Assembly: GCA_023431405.1 (NCBI GenBank)
Contig: JAEYVZ010000065.1
Span: forward strand, 1-22,786
Source: Actinomycetes bacterium
Lineage (GTDB): Bacteria; Actinomycetota; Actinomycetes; Actinomycetales; Microbacteriaceae
Length of the DNA: 22,786 nt
Reading direction: 5' to 3'
Shown: piece after piece, positions 1 through 6,832 of the stretch
Position numbering within the stretch: position 1 is the stretch's first letter
Layout: each line of letters starts with the position of its first letter
Made by a program: the position numbers and the translations under genes
Notes under the pieces: generated by a model
Seen by the model: the letters and a program-made list of their open reading frames with translations, nothing else
The model's database searches: none
What the model was told of the DNA's origin: nothing

Positions 1-15
1 CCCCCCCCCCCCCCC
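1..15. other. Homopolymer run of 15 C at the window edge
   Basis: The window opens with 15 consecutive C. Read in the frame of the following dehydrogenase it encodes prolines directly before Arg-Asp-His-Val-Val, where zinc alcohol dehydrogenases usually have a Pro-Gly-Asp-His-Val-Val turn. A run of this kind at the exact end of a contig is more easily explained as a sequencing or assembly edge artefact (two-colour Illumina poly-G read in reverse) than as real coding sequence. I infer the artefact; only the run itself is observed. Confidence 0.6.
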
Positions 16-869
16 GCGACCACGTCGTGGGATGCCTCACCGCGTTCTGCGGCGAATGCGAGTTCTGCCTGAGCGGCCGCATGTACATCTGCGCGGGCGC
101 GGGCCTGAGCCGCGATCGCAGCGACACCCCGCGACTGAGCCGCGGCGGGCGAGCGGTGTCGCAGTTCGTGAATCTCTCGGGCTTCGCAGAGCAGCTGCTC
201 GTGCATGAACGCGCCCTCGTGAAGATCGACCCGGCGGTGCCGCTCGACGTCGCCGCCGTCGTCGGCTGCGCGGTGACCACGGGAGTCGGCGCCGCCATCA
301 ACACGGCCCAGGTGCGCCCCGGCGAGACGGTCGCCGTCATCGGCTGCGGCGGCATCGGGCTCAACGTGATCCAGGGTGCGCGCATCGCAGGTGCGGGCCG
401 GATCATCGCCATCGACCGTTCGGAGGCGAAGGCGCGCGCGGCGCTGGCCTTCGGCGCCAGCGACGCCCTGACCGCCGGCGACGACATCGTCGACGAGGTG
501 CGGGAGCTCACCGGTGGCGGGGTGCAGCACGCGTTCGAAGCGGTCGGGCGCCCGCAGACCGCGGAAGCGGCTTTCGCGATGCTCCGGGCCGGCGGAGTCG
601 CCACGGTCGTCGGTCTCCTGCCGGAGGGATCACGCATCTCGGTCAGCGGCACCGACCTCACCTTCGACCGCCGCCTGCAGGGCTCCAACATGGGGTCGAA
701 CCGGTTCCGCATCGACATCCCGCGCTACCTCGACATGTACGCCCGGGGTCAATTGATGCTCGACGAGCTCATCTCCGCACGCATCGGCCTCGGCGACGTC
801 GACAAGGCGCTCAGCGACCTCGAGACCGGCGACGGCATCACCCGCTCGGTCGCGGTGTTCAACCTCTGA
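3..869 (+). CDS. Zinc-dependent alcohol dehydrogenase (MDR family), 5' partial
   Basis: This is a medium-chain dehydrogenase/reductase that would oxidise an alcohol with NAD(P)+ in the cytoplasm. The N-terminal part with the first catalytic zinc ligand lies outside the window. What remains starts inside the catalytic domain, followed by the structural-zinc lobe with four cysteines (CGECEFC and the Cys of MYIC). The Rossmann fold then carries the motif GCGGIG, and a C-terminal catalytic segment ends in VAVFNL. The layout matches the class III / S-(hydroxymethyl)glutathione dehydrogenase-like branch, but substrate cannot be assigned. The reading frame is open to the window edge, so the GTG at 27 is internal, not a start; the family is usually about 360-370 residues and about 288 codons are seen. 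It converges on the IclR gene with 30 bp between stop codons. The first few codons lie in a C homopolymer and are doubtful. Confidence 0.9.
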   Translation, partial: PPPPRDHVVGCLTAFCGECEFCLSGRMYICAGAGLSRDRSDTPRLSRGGRAVSQFVNLSGFAEQLLVHERALVKIDPAVPLDVAAVVGCAVTTGVGAAINTAQVRPGETVAVIGCGGIGLNVIQGARIAGAGRIIAIDRSEAKARAALAFGASDALTAGDDIVDEVRELTGGGVQHAFEAVGRPQTAEAAFAMLRAGGVATVVGLLPEGSRISVSGTDLTFDRRLQGSNMGSNRFRIDIPRYLDMYARGQLMLDELISARIGLGDVDKALSDLETGDGITRSVAVFNL

Positions 870-899
870 TCGCCGCCCCGCGAGCAGCGTCGATCGGTT

Positions 900-1670
900 T
901 CAGCTGGCGTCGGCGAGCGCCCGCGAGATCTCGTCTGCGCCCTGCCTGACGGCGGTGATGGTCACTTCACGCATGCGTGCGTCGAGGCGGTACATCGGCG
1001 CCGCGACACCGAGCGCGGCGATCGCCTGCCCGTGCAGTGAGATCGACGCTGCAGCCCCCCAGATGCCCTCGTCGATCTCCTCGAAGCTCTGCGTGTACCC
1101 CGCGGTCTTCACCGCCTCGAGACTCTCGTCGGTCAACAGCGCCGCCTCTTTCTCACTCAGCGCGGGAAGGATGTCGCTCAAGTAGCTGTCGCGCTCGCCT
1201 TTGGGCATGTTCGCCAGCAGGAGACGAGCCATCGATCCTTTGTGCAGTGACATCGGCTGACCACGATCGAACTGCAGTCTGACCGGCTTCTCCGACTCGA
1301 CACGGTCGATGCAGAACACGAACGACTTGTTGCGCCGGGAGATGAGCACCGTCTCGCCGATGAGATCGCGGATGCGGGTCATGACGGGCAGCGCGACCTC
1401 CTCCAACGGCGTTCCCGCCTGCTCGGCTGCGGCAGCGAGTGTCTGGATGCGGCTGGAGATGCGGTAGGAGTTGTCGCCCGCCGTATCGAGGAGGCCAACC
1501 TCCCTCAGCAGCGCGACGTAGCGGTACATCGTGGATGTCGACACGTCGAGTTCGCGGCACAGCTCGGCCACGCTCCACAGCGGTTTGTCGGCGGAGAAGC
1601 AGAAGAGCACGTGGAGCATCTTGCGGGCGCTGGAGGCGCCCGTCACCTGTCGCTCACTCATCGCACCCAT
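900..1670 (-). CDS. IclR-family transcriptional regulator (paralog 1)
   Basis: This is a DNA-binding regulator of about 256 residues. An N-terminal winged helix-turn-helix (VAELCRELDVSTSTMYRYV region) is followed by the IclR effector-binding domain, with family-typical segments such as KPVRLQFDRGQPMSLHKGS and SFEEIDEGIWGAAASI. The start at 1670 is chosen because GGGAG lies 8 nt upstream; a further in-frame ATG at 1661 gives MSERQ. It follows the lyase gene on the same strand after 36 bp and is probably co-transcribed with it. It is clearly paralogous to the IclR gene at 2703-3461, with near-identical blocks (YRY, LLREVGL, AGDN.YR, ALPV, RVES.KPVRLQFDRGQ, SFEEIDEGIWG). Such regulators usually sense a small organic acid and act on adjacent catabolic genes; the effector here is unknown. 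Confidence 0.93.
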   Translation of the reverse strand: MGAMSERQVTGASSARKMLHVLFCFSADKPLWSVAELCRELDVSTSTMYRYVALLREVGLLDTAGDNSYRISSRIQTLAAAAEQAGTPLEEVALPVMTRIRDLIGETVLISRRNKSFVFCIDRVESEKPVRLQFDRGQPMSLHKGSMARLLLANMPKGERDSYLSDILPALSEKEAALLTDESLEAVKTAGYTQSFEEIDEGIWGAAASISLHGQAIAALGVAAPMYRLDARMREVTITAVRQGADEISRALADAS

Positions 1671-1706
1671 GCTCTGCACTCCCGTCGCACGATGCATCGC
1701 ACGTTG

Positions 1707-2606
1707 TCATCCTCGAAGTCCCGCCCTGTACACAGCGTCGTCGAAGCGCGTGTAATCCACGTAACCTAACAGGTCATAGAGACGATCACGCGTCTGCATG
1801 AGCGACATGCTGCTCTCCTGCGAACCTGTCTGCAGGATCTCGCCGATGGCACGCTCGGCGGCCCCCATCGCCACGCGCATGAGGGTCATGGGGTAGACGG
1901 CGAGGTCGTACCCCAGGTCTGCCACCTGCTGGATGGACGGCGGGGTTCCGTGGCCGAACTCGTTGAGGTTGATCATGAGGGGCAGCGGGATCGCCTCTCG
2001 GAATGCCGCGTACTCCTCCTCGCTGCGCAGCGCCTCCGGGAACACCACGTCGGCACCGGCGTCGGCGAACATCTTGGCCCGGTCGATGGCGGCCTGAAGG
2101 CCGAGGACGGCACGCGCGTCCGTCCGGGCGATGATCACGAAACCCTCGTCACGACGCGCGGCGACGGCAGCGGCGATCCGGCGCAGTGCCACGTCGGGGT
2201 CGACGACGGCTACGCCTTCCGAGTGGCCGCACTTCTTGGGGTTGATCTGATCTTCGATATGGCATCCCGCCAGGCCCGCGTCTTCGAGAGTCTGAATGGT
2301 CCTCGCCGCGTTCATCGGCTCGCCGAAGCCGGTGTCGGCGTCGACGATCGCGGGCACATCGACCATCCGCGCGATCTGCTGGGCACGGGCGGCTACCTCG
2401 GTCGCCGTCGTCAGCCCCGTGTCGGGCAGACCTGCGTCTGCGGCGATCATGTGCCCGGAGATGTAGACGCCCGCTCCGCCGGCGTCCTGGATCATCTGGG
2501 CCGACAGGGCGTTGAAGGCGCCGAGCATGACGAGCGGGCCGTCTTCGCGCAGCAGCCGTCGCAGCTCCTGACGCTTCTGCTGGGGCGTCACGGTGGAGTA
2601 GAGCAT
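1707..2606 (-). CDS. Isocitrate lyase/PEP mutase-family C-C lyase (methylisocitrate-lyase-like)
   Basis: This is a 299-residue TIM-barrel enzyme of the PEP mutase/isocitrate lyase superfamily. Visible motifs are the Mg-binding DADTGFG (residues 89-95), the EDQ at 118-120, the lyase signature PKKCGH (123-128) with its catalytic cysteine, ARTDA (160-164) and FPE (189-191). The KKCGH loop is the mark of true lyases (isocitrate, 2-methylisocitrate and 2,3-dimethylmalate lyases) rather than phosphonomutases. The expected reaction is retro-aldol cleavage of a 2-hydroxy di- or tricarboxylate to pyruvate or glyoxylate plus a second acid; the exact substrate is not determined. I chose ATG 2606 over an upstream ATG at 2648 because that codon coincides with a possible -10 element and has no ribosome site; the SD of 2606 is also weak. 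It lies between two paralogous IclR genes. Confidence 0.88.
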   Translation of the reverse strand: MLYSTVTPQQKRQELRRLLREDGPLVMLGAFNALSAQMIQDAGGAGVYISGHMIAADAGLPDTGLTTATEVAARAQQIARMVDVPAIVDADTGFGEPMNAARTIQTLEDAGLAGCHIEDQINPKKCGHSEGVAVVDPDVALRRIAAAVAARRDEGFVIIARTDARAVLGLQAAIDRAKMFADAGADVVFPEALRSEEEYAAFREAIPLPLMINLNEFGHGTPPSIQQVADLGYDLAVYPMTLMRVAMGAAERAIGEILQTGSQESSMSLMQTRDRLYDLLGYVDYTRFDDAVYRAGLRG

Positions 2607-2650
2607 GGATGTCCGATCGTCTCGCCGTCGCTTCGCGTACAGTTCCATAA

Positions 2651-2670
2651 TGTAGAAACGCGCTTCTGCA
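2651..2670. promoter_or_regulatory. 20-bp imperfect palindrome, likely IclR operator
   Basis: The sequence TGTAGAAACGCGCTTCTGCA reads the same on both strands at 8 of 10 half-site positions, with a central CG. It lies in the divergent region between the lyase (start 2606) and IclR paralog 2 (start 2703). The hexamer GATAAT at 2675-2680 could be the -10 of the regulator, and TACATT (2653-2648, minus strand) the -10 of the lyase. The palindrome would then cover the promoter core for both directions, as expected for an autoregulating IclR protein. Palindrome seen; binding inferred. Confidence 0.6.
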
Positions 2671-2674
2671 TATT

Positions 2675-2680
2675 GATAAT
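2675..2680 (+). promoter_or_regulatory. Possible -10 element for the IclR gene at 2703
   Basis: GATAAT matches the sigma-A -10 consensus at five of six positions, in an AT-rich patch of an otherwise GC-rich window and 23 bp before the GTG start. No good -35 is seen; the corresponding position falls in the palindrome at 2651-2670, which would suit a regulator-controlled promoter. Confidence 0.4.
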
Positions 2681-2702
2681 AACCGTGGCGGGAAGGCTCG
2701 AC

Positions 2703-3461
2703 GTGAAGGAAAGCCGTGTTGCCGGAGCGGAAAGCCCTCGGCGGCTCCTGCGGGTGCTGCTCAGCTTCACCGAGCAGAGACCGCTGTGGACGGTGCCGGA
2801 ACTGGCTGCCACCCTCGGACTGAGCAGCTCCATGGCGTACCGCTACATCGGTCTGCTGCGAGAGGTCGGGCTCGTCGATGTCGCCGGCGACAACCAGTAC
2901 CGGCTGACGGACCGCGCCGCTGCCCTCTCGGACGCCGCCGACGCGGCCCGTCCGCCCATCGGCGATGTGGCGCTGCCTGTGCTCATGCGCCTGCGCGACG
3001 AGATCGACGAGACCGTTCTGGTGTCACGACGCGACGGCTGGAGTGTCTACACGGTCCAGCGCGTGGAATCGCGCAAACCCGTGCGCCTGCAGTTCGACCG
3101 CGGCCAGGCCATGGCGCTGCACCGCGGATCGATGTCGCGCATCCTCCTGGCGGGACTCTCACCGCTCGCCCGCGAGCGGTATCGAGCCACCCTCGATGCC
3201 GAGACGGCAGCATCCGACATCCTGAGCGACGCCGCGCTCGACCGCGTCGCCGCAGATGGGGTGACCGAGAGCTTCGAAGAGATCGACGAAGGCATCTGGG
3301 GCGTGGCAGCGAGCGTCACCCTCGGGGTCGACATCGTCGGCTCACTGGGATGCGCCGCGCCCATCTACCGCACGGATGGCCCGCGCCGCGAAGAGATCCG
3401 CGCGCGCGTCGTCGACGCGGCGGCACAGTTGTCGACCCTCCTGGCCGCACGCGTCTCCTGA
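2703..3461 (+). CDS. IclR-family transcriptional regulator (paralog 2)
   Basis: This is a 252-residue regulator with an N-terminal winged helix-turn-helix (VPELAATLGLSSSMAYRYI) and a C-terminal IclR effector domain containing RVESRKPVRLQFDRGQ and ESFEEIDEGIWGVAAS. GTG 2703 is preferred because GGGAAGG sits 6 nt upstream; a GTG at 2685 is an alternative. The frame stays open far upstream (to about 1950), but that part is antisense to the lyase and is not part of the gene. It diverges from the lyase and converges on the alpha/beta hydrolase with 23 bp between stops. High similarity to the regulator at 900-1670 points to duplication. It probably controls the lyase, the adjacent long operon, or both; this is inference from position. 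Confidence 0.94.
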   Translation: MKESRVAGAESPRRLLRVLLSFTEQRPLWTVPELAATLGLSSSMAYRYIGLLREVGLVDVAGDNQYRLTDRAAALSDAADAARPPIGDVALPVLMRLRDEIDETVLVSRRDGWSVYTVQRVESRKPVRLQFDRGQAMALHRGSMSRILLAGLSPLARERYRATLDAETAASDILSDAALDRVAADGVTESFEEIDEGIWGVAASVTLGVDIVGSLGCAAPIYRTDGPRREEIRARVVDAAAQLSTLLAARVS

Positions 3462-3484
3462 CGGCAGCGGCCGAGGCGCCACCG

Positions 3485-4342
3485 TCAGCGCGGATCGACC
3501 CCGGTCACCTGCGCCACGAAGCCCGCCACTGCACCAGCGACGTCGTGCTCGAACCCGTGATACCAGTGGTCTGACTCCGCCAACCGCACGTACGACACCG
3601 CGTCCGCCTCGATCTGATCGACGAGACCGGCCCACAGCTCGTCGCGGCTCTCAGTTCCGCCCCACAGCAGCAGAACGGGAGACGATCGGGTGTTGACTCC
3701 CCGCAGCCACGCATCATCGGGCTGCGCCGCGCGCTCGATGAGCGAGCGGGCGCTGATGCCCCAGTACCACGACGGGAGCGGGATGAGCTCGTCCGGGCGA
3801 TCGTCGTCTACGAGAGCGTGAGCCCGATCGAGCGCGGCCTCCAGTCCGCCTGGCTCCGGCCACCACCAGCTCAAGGCTGTCTTGTTGTCTGTGAGTGGCG
3901 ACAGGAGCACCCGACCCACGATGTCGTCTCCCTCGGGAGTGTAGACGCCCGCGTAGTAGCCGCCGGAGGAATGTCCGGACAGGATGATGCGGGTGTATCC
4001 GTCGGCGCGCAGGAACTCCACCGCTGCGCGGATGTCGGCCTCCCCGTCGGCCAGTGACTCGTACATGCCGCCCGCCACGGGGACGTCGTCGCGGTCGGTG
4101 TTGTATGCCAGAGCGTGACAGCGCATGTTCAGCGACAGATGGGCGACCCCCGGCAGCAGCTGCGGCAGCCAGCGCGCGTGGATGTCGAGCATCGTCGCTC
4201 CTTTGCCGTGCAGGTGGAGCAGGGCGGTCTTCGAGCCCTCGGGATTCCGGGATGGATAGAGAAGGGCGTCGAGCTCCCACCCGTCGTCGGTGAGGAGCGT
4301 GACGATTTCGGCGCGACGGCGCCAGACAGGCATAGCGGACAT
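3485..4342 (-). CDS. Alpha/beta-hydrolase-fold protein
   Basis: This is a 285-residue cytoplasmic serine hydrolase of the alpha/beta fold. It has an oxyanion-hole segment LLHLHGKG (41-48), the nucleophile elbow GHSSGG with Ser125, a strand LLLWGGTESRDE (224-235) that would carry the acidic triad member, and a C-terminal His in SDHWYHGF (His259 or His262). The substrate is unknown; an ester, amide or C-C bond of an upstream metabolite is possible. ATG 4342 has GGAG 6 nt upstream. It is the last gene of the long minus-strand operon, 47 bp after the SDR gene. By position it could fill the deformylase or acylamide-hydrolase step that follows ring opening in nicotinate or pyridoxine breakdown, but no residue specific to those enzymes is identified. 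Confidence 0.85.
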   Translation of the reverse strand: MSAMPVWRRRAEIVTLLTDDGWELDALLYPSRNPEGSKTALLHLHGKGATMLDIHARWLPQLLPGVAHLSLNMRCHALAYNTDRDDVPVAGGMYESLADGEADIRAAVEFLRADGYTRIILSGHSSGGYYAGVYTPEGDDIVGRVLLSPLTDNKTALSWWWPEPGGLEAALDRAHALVDDDRPDELIPLPSWYWGISARSLIERAAQPDDAWLRGVNTRSSPVLLLWGGTESRDELWAGLVDQIEADAVSYVRLAESDHWYHGFEHDVAGAVAGFVAQVTGVDPR

Positions 4343-4389
4343 CGGTGTCTCCGGGCTTCGGGTTCAGGCAGGTCGGGTGGGTGAGAGCG

Positions 4390-5088
4390 TCAGTGGAAGA
4401 CCGTGCCGCCATCGACGACGAGGGTCTGTCCCGTGACGAGACGGGCAGCCGGCGAGGCGAAGAAACGGATCACGCCGACGACGTCATCCACGGTGATGTC
4501 GACCGGCAGCGCGCGGCCCGCGCGGAACGAGTCCTGACGCTCGCCCCAGACTCCGACGTTGCGGTTCGTGGCCACAAGGCCCGGGGCGACGGCGTTGATG
4601 CGCACCCCGTCAGCGCCGAACGCCGGAGCGAGTGCTTTCGTCATCCCGATCACGCCGGCCTTCGCAGCGGCGTAGTAGGCCATCTCCGGATGACCCTTCA
4701 ACGCGATCGCCGAGGCGATGCTGACGACCGAGCCGCGCGCCGCGCGCAGTCCGCGGCGGCACGTCCACGTGACGCTGTACGCGGAGTTCAGGTTGATGTC
4801 GACCAGCTTCTGCCAGCGCTGCGGCGTGAGGTCGTCGAACGTCGCGAGCGGCCACACCCCGACCCCGTTGATGAGGACGTCGATCTCGGGGATCTCGTCA
4901 AGCTCTGCGACAGCGTCGGGGTCGGTCACATCGATCACGTGCGCGATGCCGCCGACGGACGCGGCGACCTCCGCGGCGTCGGGATCGAGGTCGACCACAT
5001 GGACGGTGTAGCCGTCCTCCGCGAGAGACCGGACGAGCGCCCGTCCGATCTCGCCGGCTCCGCCGGTGACCACGGCTGTGGCACTCAT
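4390..5088 (-). CDS. Short-chain dehydrogenase/reductase (SDR)
   Basis: This is a 232-residue classical SDR, an NAD(P)-dependent oxidoreductase. It shows the cofactor motif TGGAGEIG (8-15), an acidic DLD after the second strand (33-35) favouring NAD, the catalytic Ser126, Tyr139 and Lys143 in the YxxxK arrangement, and a C-terminal VDGG (225-228). The usual NNAG motif is changed to NGVG (74-77), a modest deviation. Its ATG overlaps the stop of the upstream isochorismatase-family gene (ATGA), so the two are translationally coupled. It probably oxidises a hydroxy intermediate of the pathway; substrate unknown. Confidence 0.92.
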   Translation of the reverse strand: MSATAVVTGGAGEIGRALVRSLAEDGYTVHVVDLDPDAAEVAASVGGIAHVIDVTDPDAVAELDEIPEIDVLINGVGVWPLATFDDLTPQRWQKLVDINLNSAYSVTWTCRRGLRAARGSVVSIASAIALKGHPEMAYYAAAKAGVIGMTKALAPAFGADGVRINAVAPGLVATNRNVGVWGERQDSFRAGRALPVDITVDDVVGVIRFFASPAARLVTGQTLVVDGGTVFH

Positions 5089-5705
5089 CGCCCACCTCGC
5101 ATCACGTCGATGGCCCGGGCGGTCGTGACGACTTCGCCGATCTTGGCCTGGATGTCGAAGAGGTTCGCACGGTGGGGCTCCTCCTGGCGGTCGCCGACCG
5201 CGTCGCCGACGACGATCGGGATGAACCCGTTCTGCATGGCGTCGGTCGCCGTGGCCCGGATGAAGCCGCTGGTGGTGAGACCCGTGATCACGAGGGTGTC
5301 GACGCCGAGCGCGCTCAGCGTCGCCGCCAGCGAGGTGTGGGCGAACGCGCTCGGGTACTGCTTGACGATCTCGATGTCGCCGTCGCGCGGCTCAAGTCCC
5401 GGAATGTAACCACTGTACGGGCTCTCCGGCGCGAACCACCGGAGCGCCGGCACCTTCCGCACGAAGATCCCGCCGTTGCGCCCTGTCGGGTCGTGCTCCA
5501 CACGTGTGATGACGACGGGGATGCCGGCGGCGCGCGCGGCGGCCAGCACCTCCTTCATCTGCTCAACGGCCTCTTCGACCCCCGCGTACAGCGGGCATTG
5601 CGGGTCGGTGTACGCCTCGGCCGGGTCGACGACGACAAGAGCCGGCGCCACGCCGGGCTGCAGAGAGCCCTGAAGCCCGGCGTGTGCGTAGTCGGACGCG
5701 TCCAT
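5085..5705 (-). CDS. Isochorismatase-fold hydrolase lacking the catalytic cysteine
   Basis: This is a 206-residue member of the isochorismatase/N-carbamoylsarcosine amidase superfamily. Asp27 (VVVDPAEAYTD) and Lys115 (IVKQYPSAF) match two members of the Asp-Lys-Cys triad of the amidases, but the third site reads TTSGFIRAT with Phe148 where amidases have TTSGCxRAT. The codon is TTC, one base from the Cys codon TGC. The usual thioester mechanism (maleamate, nicotinamide or carbamoylsarcosine amidase) is therefore not possible as sequenced. It may be a Cys-independent member, as isochorismatases proper can be, or a non-catalytic partner. It is coupled on both sides: TGATG with the Dabb gene and ATGA with the SDR. 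Confidence 0.87.
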   Translation of the reverse strand: MDASDYAHAGLQGSLQPGVAPALVVVDPAEAYTDPQCPLYAGVEEAVEQMKEVLAAARAAGIPVVITRVEHDPTGRNGGIFVRKVPALRWFAPESPYSGYIPGLEPRDGDIEIVKQYPSAFAHTSLAATLSALGVDTLVITGLTTSGFIRATATDAMQNGFIPIVVGDAVGDRQEEPHRANLFDIQAKIGEVVTTARAIDVMRGGR

Positions 5706-6019
5706 CAGATGCTCGCCACCTGCACCAAGTCGGCAGCCTGGACGAAGGCCTTGGCGGCGAGAACGGGGAGGATGCGGTCGCGAACGATCGCCTTGTGCTC
5801 CTCGTCATCCTGATACGCCTGCCAGGCGTCCTGCGATTCGAAGGTCAGGAAGAACACGACATCCGCGTTGCCTTCCCGCAGCCCCAGATCGTAACCGGCC
5901 TGCACACCGGTGAGACCATCGATGCGCCCGACGAGCCCGGAGAGTCCCTCGATGATCGAGCGCCGATCGGCGTCCGTAGCCTCGGGCACGAGCGTGAGCA
6001 TTCCTACATGCGTGAACAC
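5705..6019 (-). CDS. Dabb (stress-responsive A/B barrel) domain protein
   Basis: This small protein of 104 residues fits the dimeric alpha+beta barrel Dabb family: an N-terminal strand FTHVGMLTLVPEA, a helix with ADRRSIIEGLSGL, VVFFLTFESQDAWQAYQDDEEH in the middle, and a C-terminal helix LPVLAAKAFVQ. GTG 6019 is chosen because GAGAGG lies 6 nt upstream and the family normally begins right at this strand. In catabolic operons such proteins act as small isomerase, decarboxylase or cyclase-like enzymes, or as accessory proteins; no catalytic residue can be assigned. Its stop shares one base with the next ATG (TGATG), and it follows the maleate-isomerase-family gene after 17 bp. Confidence 0.82.
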   Translation of the reverse strand: MFTHVGMLTLVPEATDADRRSIIEGLSGLVGRIDGLTGVQAGYDLGLREGNADVVFFLTFESQDAWQAYQDDEEHKAIVRDRILPVLAAKAFVQAADLVQVASI

Positions 6020-6036
6020 GATGTTCCTCTCTCGGC

Positions 6037-6783
6037 TCAGTGCTCGGCGAGCAGCGACCCGAATCCTTCGATCTTGTCGTCGATCCCGTTGGTGCGGTAC
6101 GCGTGCCACACCGTCGCCGTGTTGATGGCGATCACCGGCTTGCCGAGCTCCACCTCCATCTCCGCCGCCACCCGAGTGGCGGGAAGATTGGTGCCTGCCT
6201 GGATGAGCACATCGATGTCGGGAGCATCGACCGCGCGGAAAGCCGCCTTGATCTCCTCCGGGGGGACGTCACCGATCGAGGTGGCGGAGTCGCACTTCAG
6301 CCCGTGCACGTCGGAGACCTCGTAGCCGAGCTCCTCGAAGAACGCACGCACCTGCGCGTCGCCGACCGGCTGATAGGGCGTGATCACCCCGATCCGCTTC
6401 GCACCGTAGACGTCGAGCGCCGCCTTGCACGCGTTGGCGCCTGTCGTGACGTCGAGGCCGTTCGAAAGCTCCTTCATCCATTGCGCGAAGCGTGCCGCGC
6501 CGTCGCGCCCTCCCCAGAACGTCTCGGCGCTCATGCCCATGACGAGATAGTCGACCTCGGCCGTGACGACGTCGCGCACGGCACGCCCGATCTCGACGCG
6601 CAGGTTCTCCACGAACCGCACGAACGTCTCGTCGTCGCTGAGGACGGGGTCGGGGATGAAGATGCGGCCCGTGTGCCACGAGACGCCCTCGACACGCATC
6701 CAGTTGAACTCAGCCTCCACGACGGTGTTCGTCGAGGGGAGGATGAGCCCGAACTGGGCGCGGGGTGAGGTCTGACTGGTCAT
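6037..6783 (-). CDS. Maleate isomerase/arylmalonate decarboxylase-family protein without either catalytic cysteine
   Basis: This is a 248-residue Asp/Glu-racemase-fold protein. The N-terminal GLILPSTNTVVEAEF (12-26) is the family signature, corresponding to the PSSNT loop of maleate cis-trans isomerases. TTGANA (113-118), GVITPYQPV (132-140) and IQAGTNLPA (194-202) also fit. Maleate isomerase uses two cysteines, one in each half; here the first position lies in VMGMSAETFW (81-90) and the second in QAGTN (195-199), neither with Cys. The remaining cysteines (119 and 164) lie outside these loops. The reaction is unlikely to be classical maleate isomerisation. ATG 6783 has AAGGAG 7 nt upstream. 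It follows the monooxygenase after 49 bp. A dicarboxylate-like ligand is inferred. Confidence 0.85.
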   Translation of the reverse strand: MTSQTSPRAQFGLILPSTNTVVEAEFNWMRVEGVSWHTGRIFIPDPVLSDDETFVRFVENLRVEIGRAVRDVVTAEVDYLVMGMSAETFWGGRDGAARFAQWMKELSNGLDVTTGANACKAALDVYGAKRIGVITPYQPVGDAQVRAFFEELGYEVSDVHGLKCDSATSIGDVPPEEIKAAFRAVDAPDIDVLIQAGTNLPATRVAAEMEVELGKPVIAINTATVWHAYRTNGIDDKIEGFGSLLAEH

Positions 6784-6832
6784 TGTTGTTCTCCTTCGGG
6801 TGAGGATCCGCGAGTGCGGTGACGGATGGTGT

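Noticed and set aside
870..899. Terminator between the convergent dehydrogenase and IclR genes
   Set aside because: No stable stem followed by a T-run can be seen in the 30-bp gap.
1690..1699. Perfect palindrome CGATGCATCG upstream of IclR paralog 1
   Set aside because: Only 10 bp with no extended symmetry; too likely by chance to call an operator.
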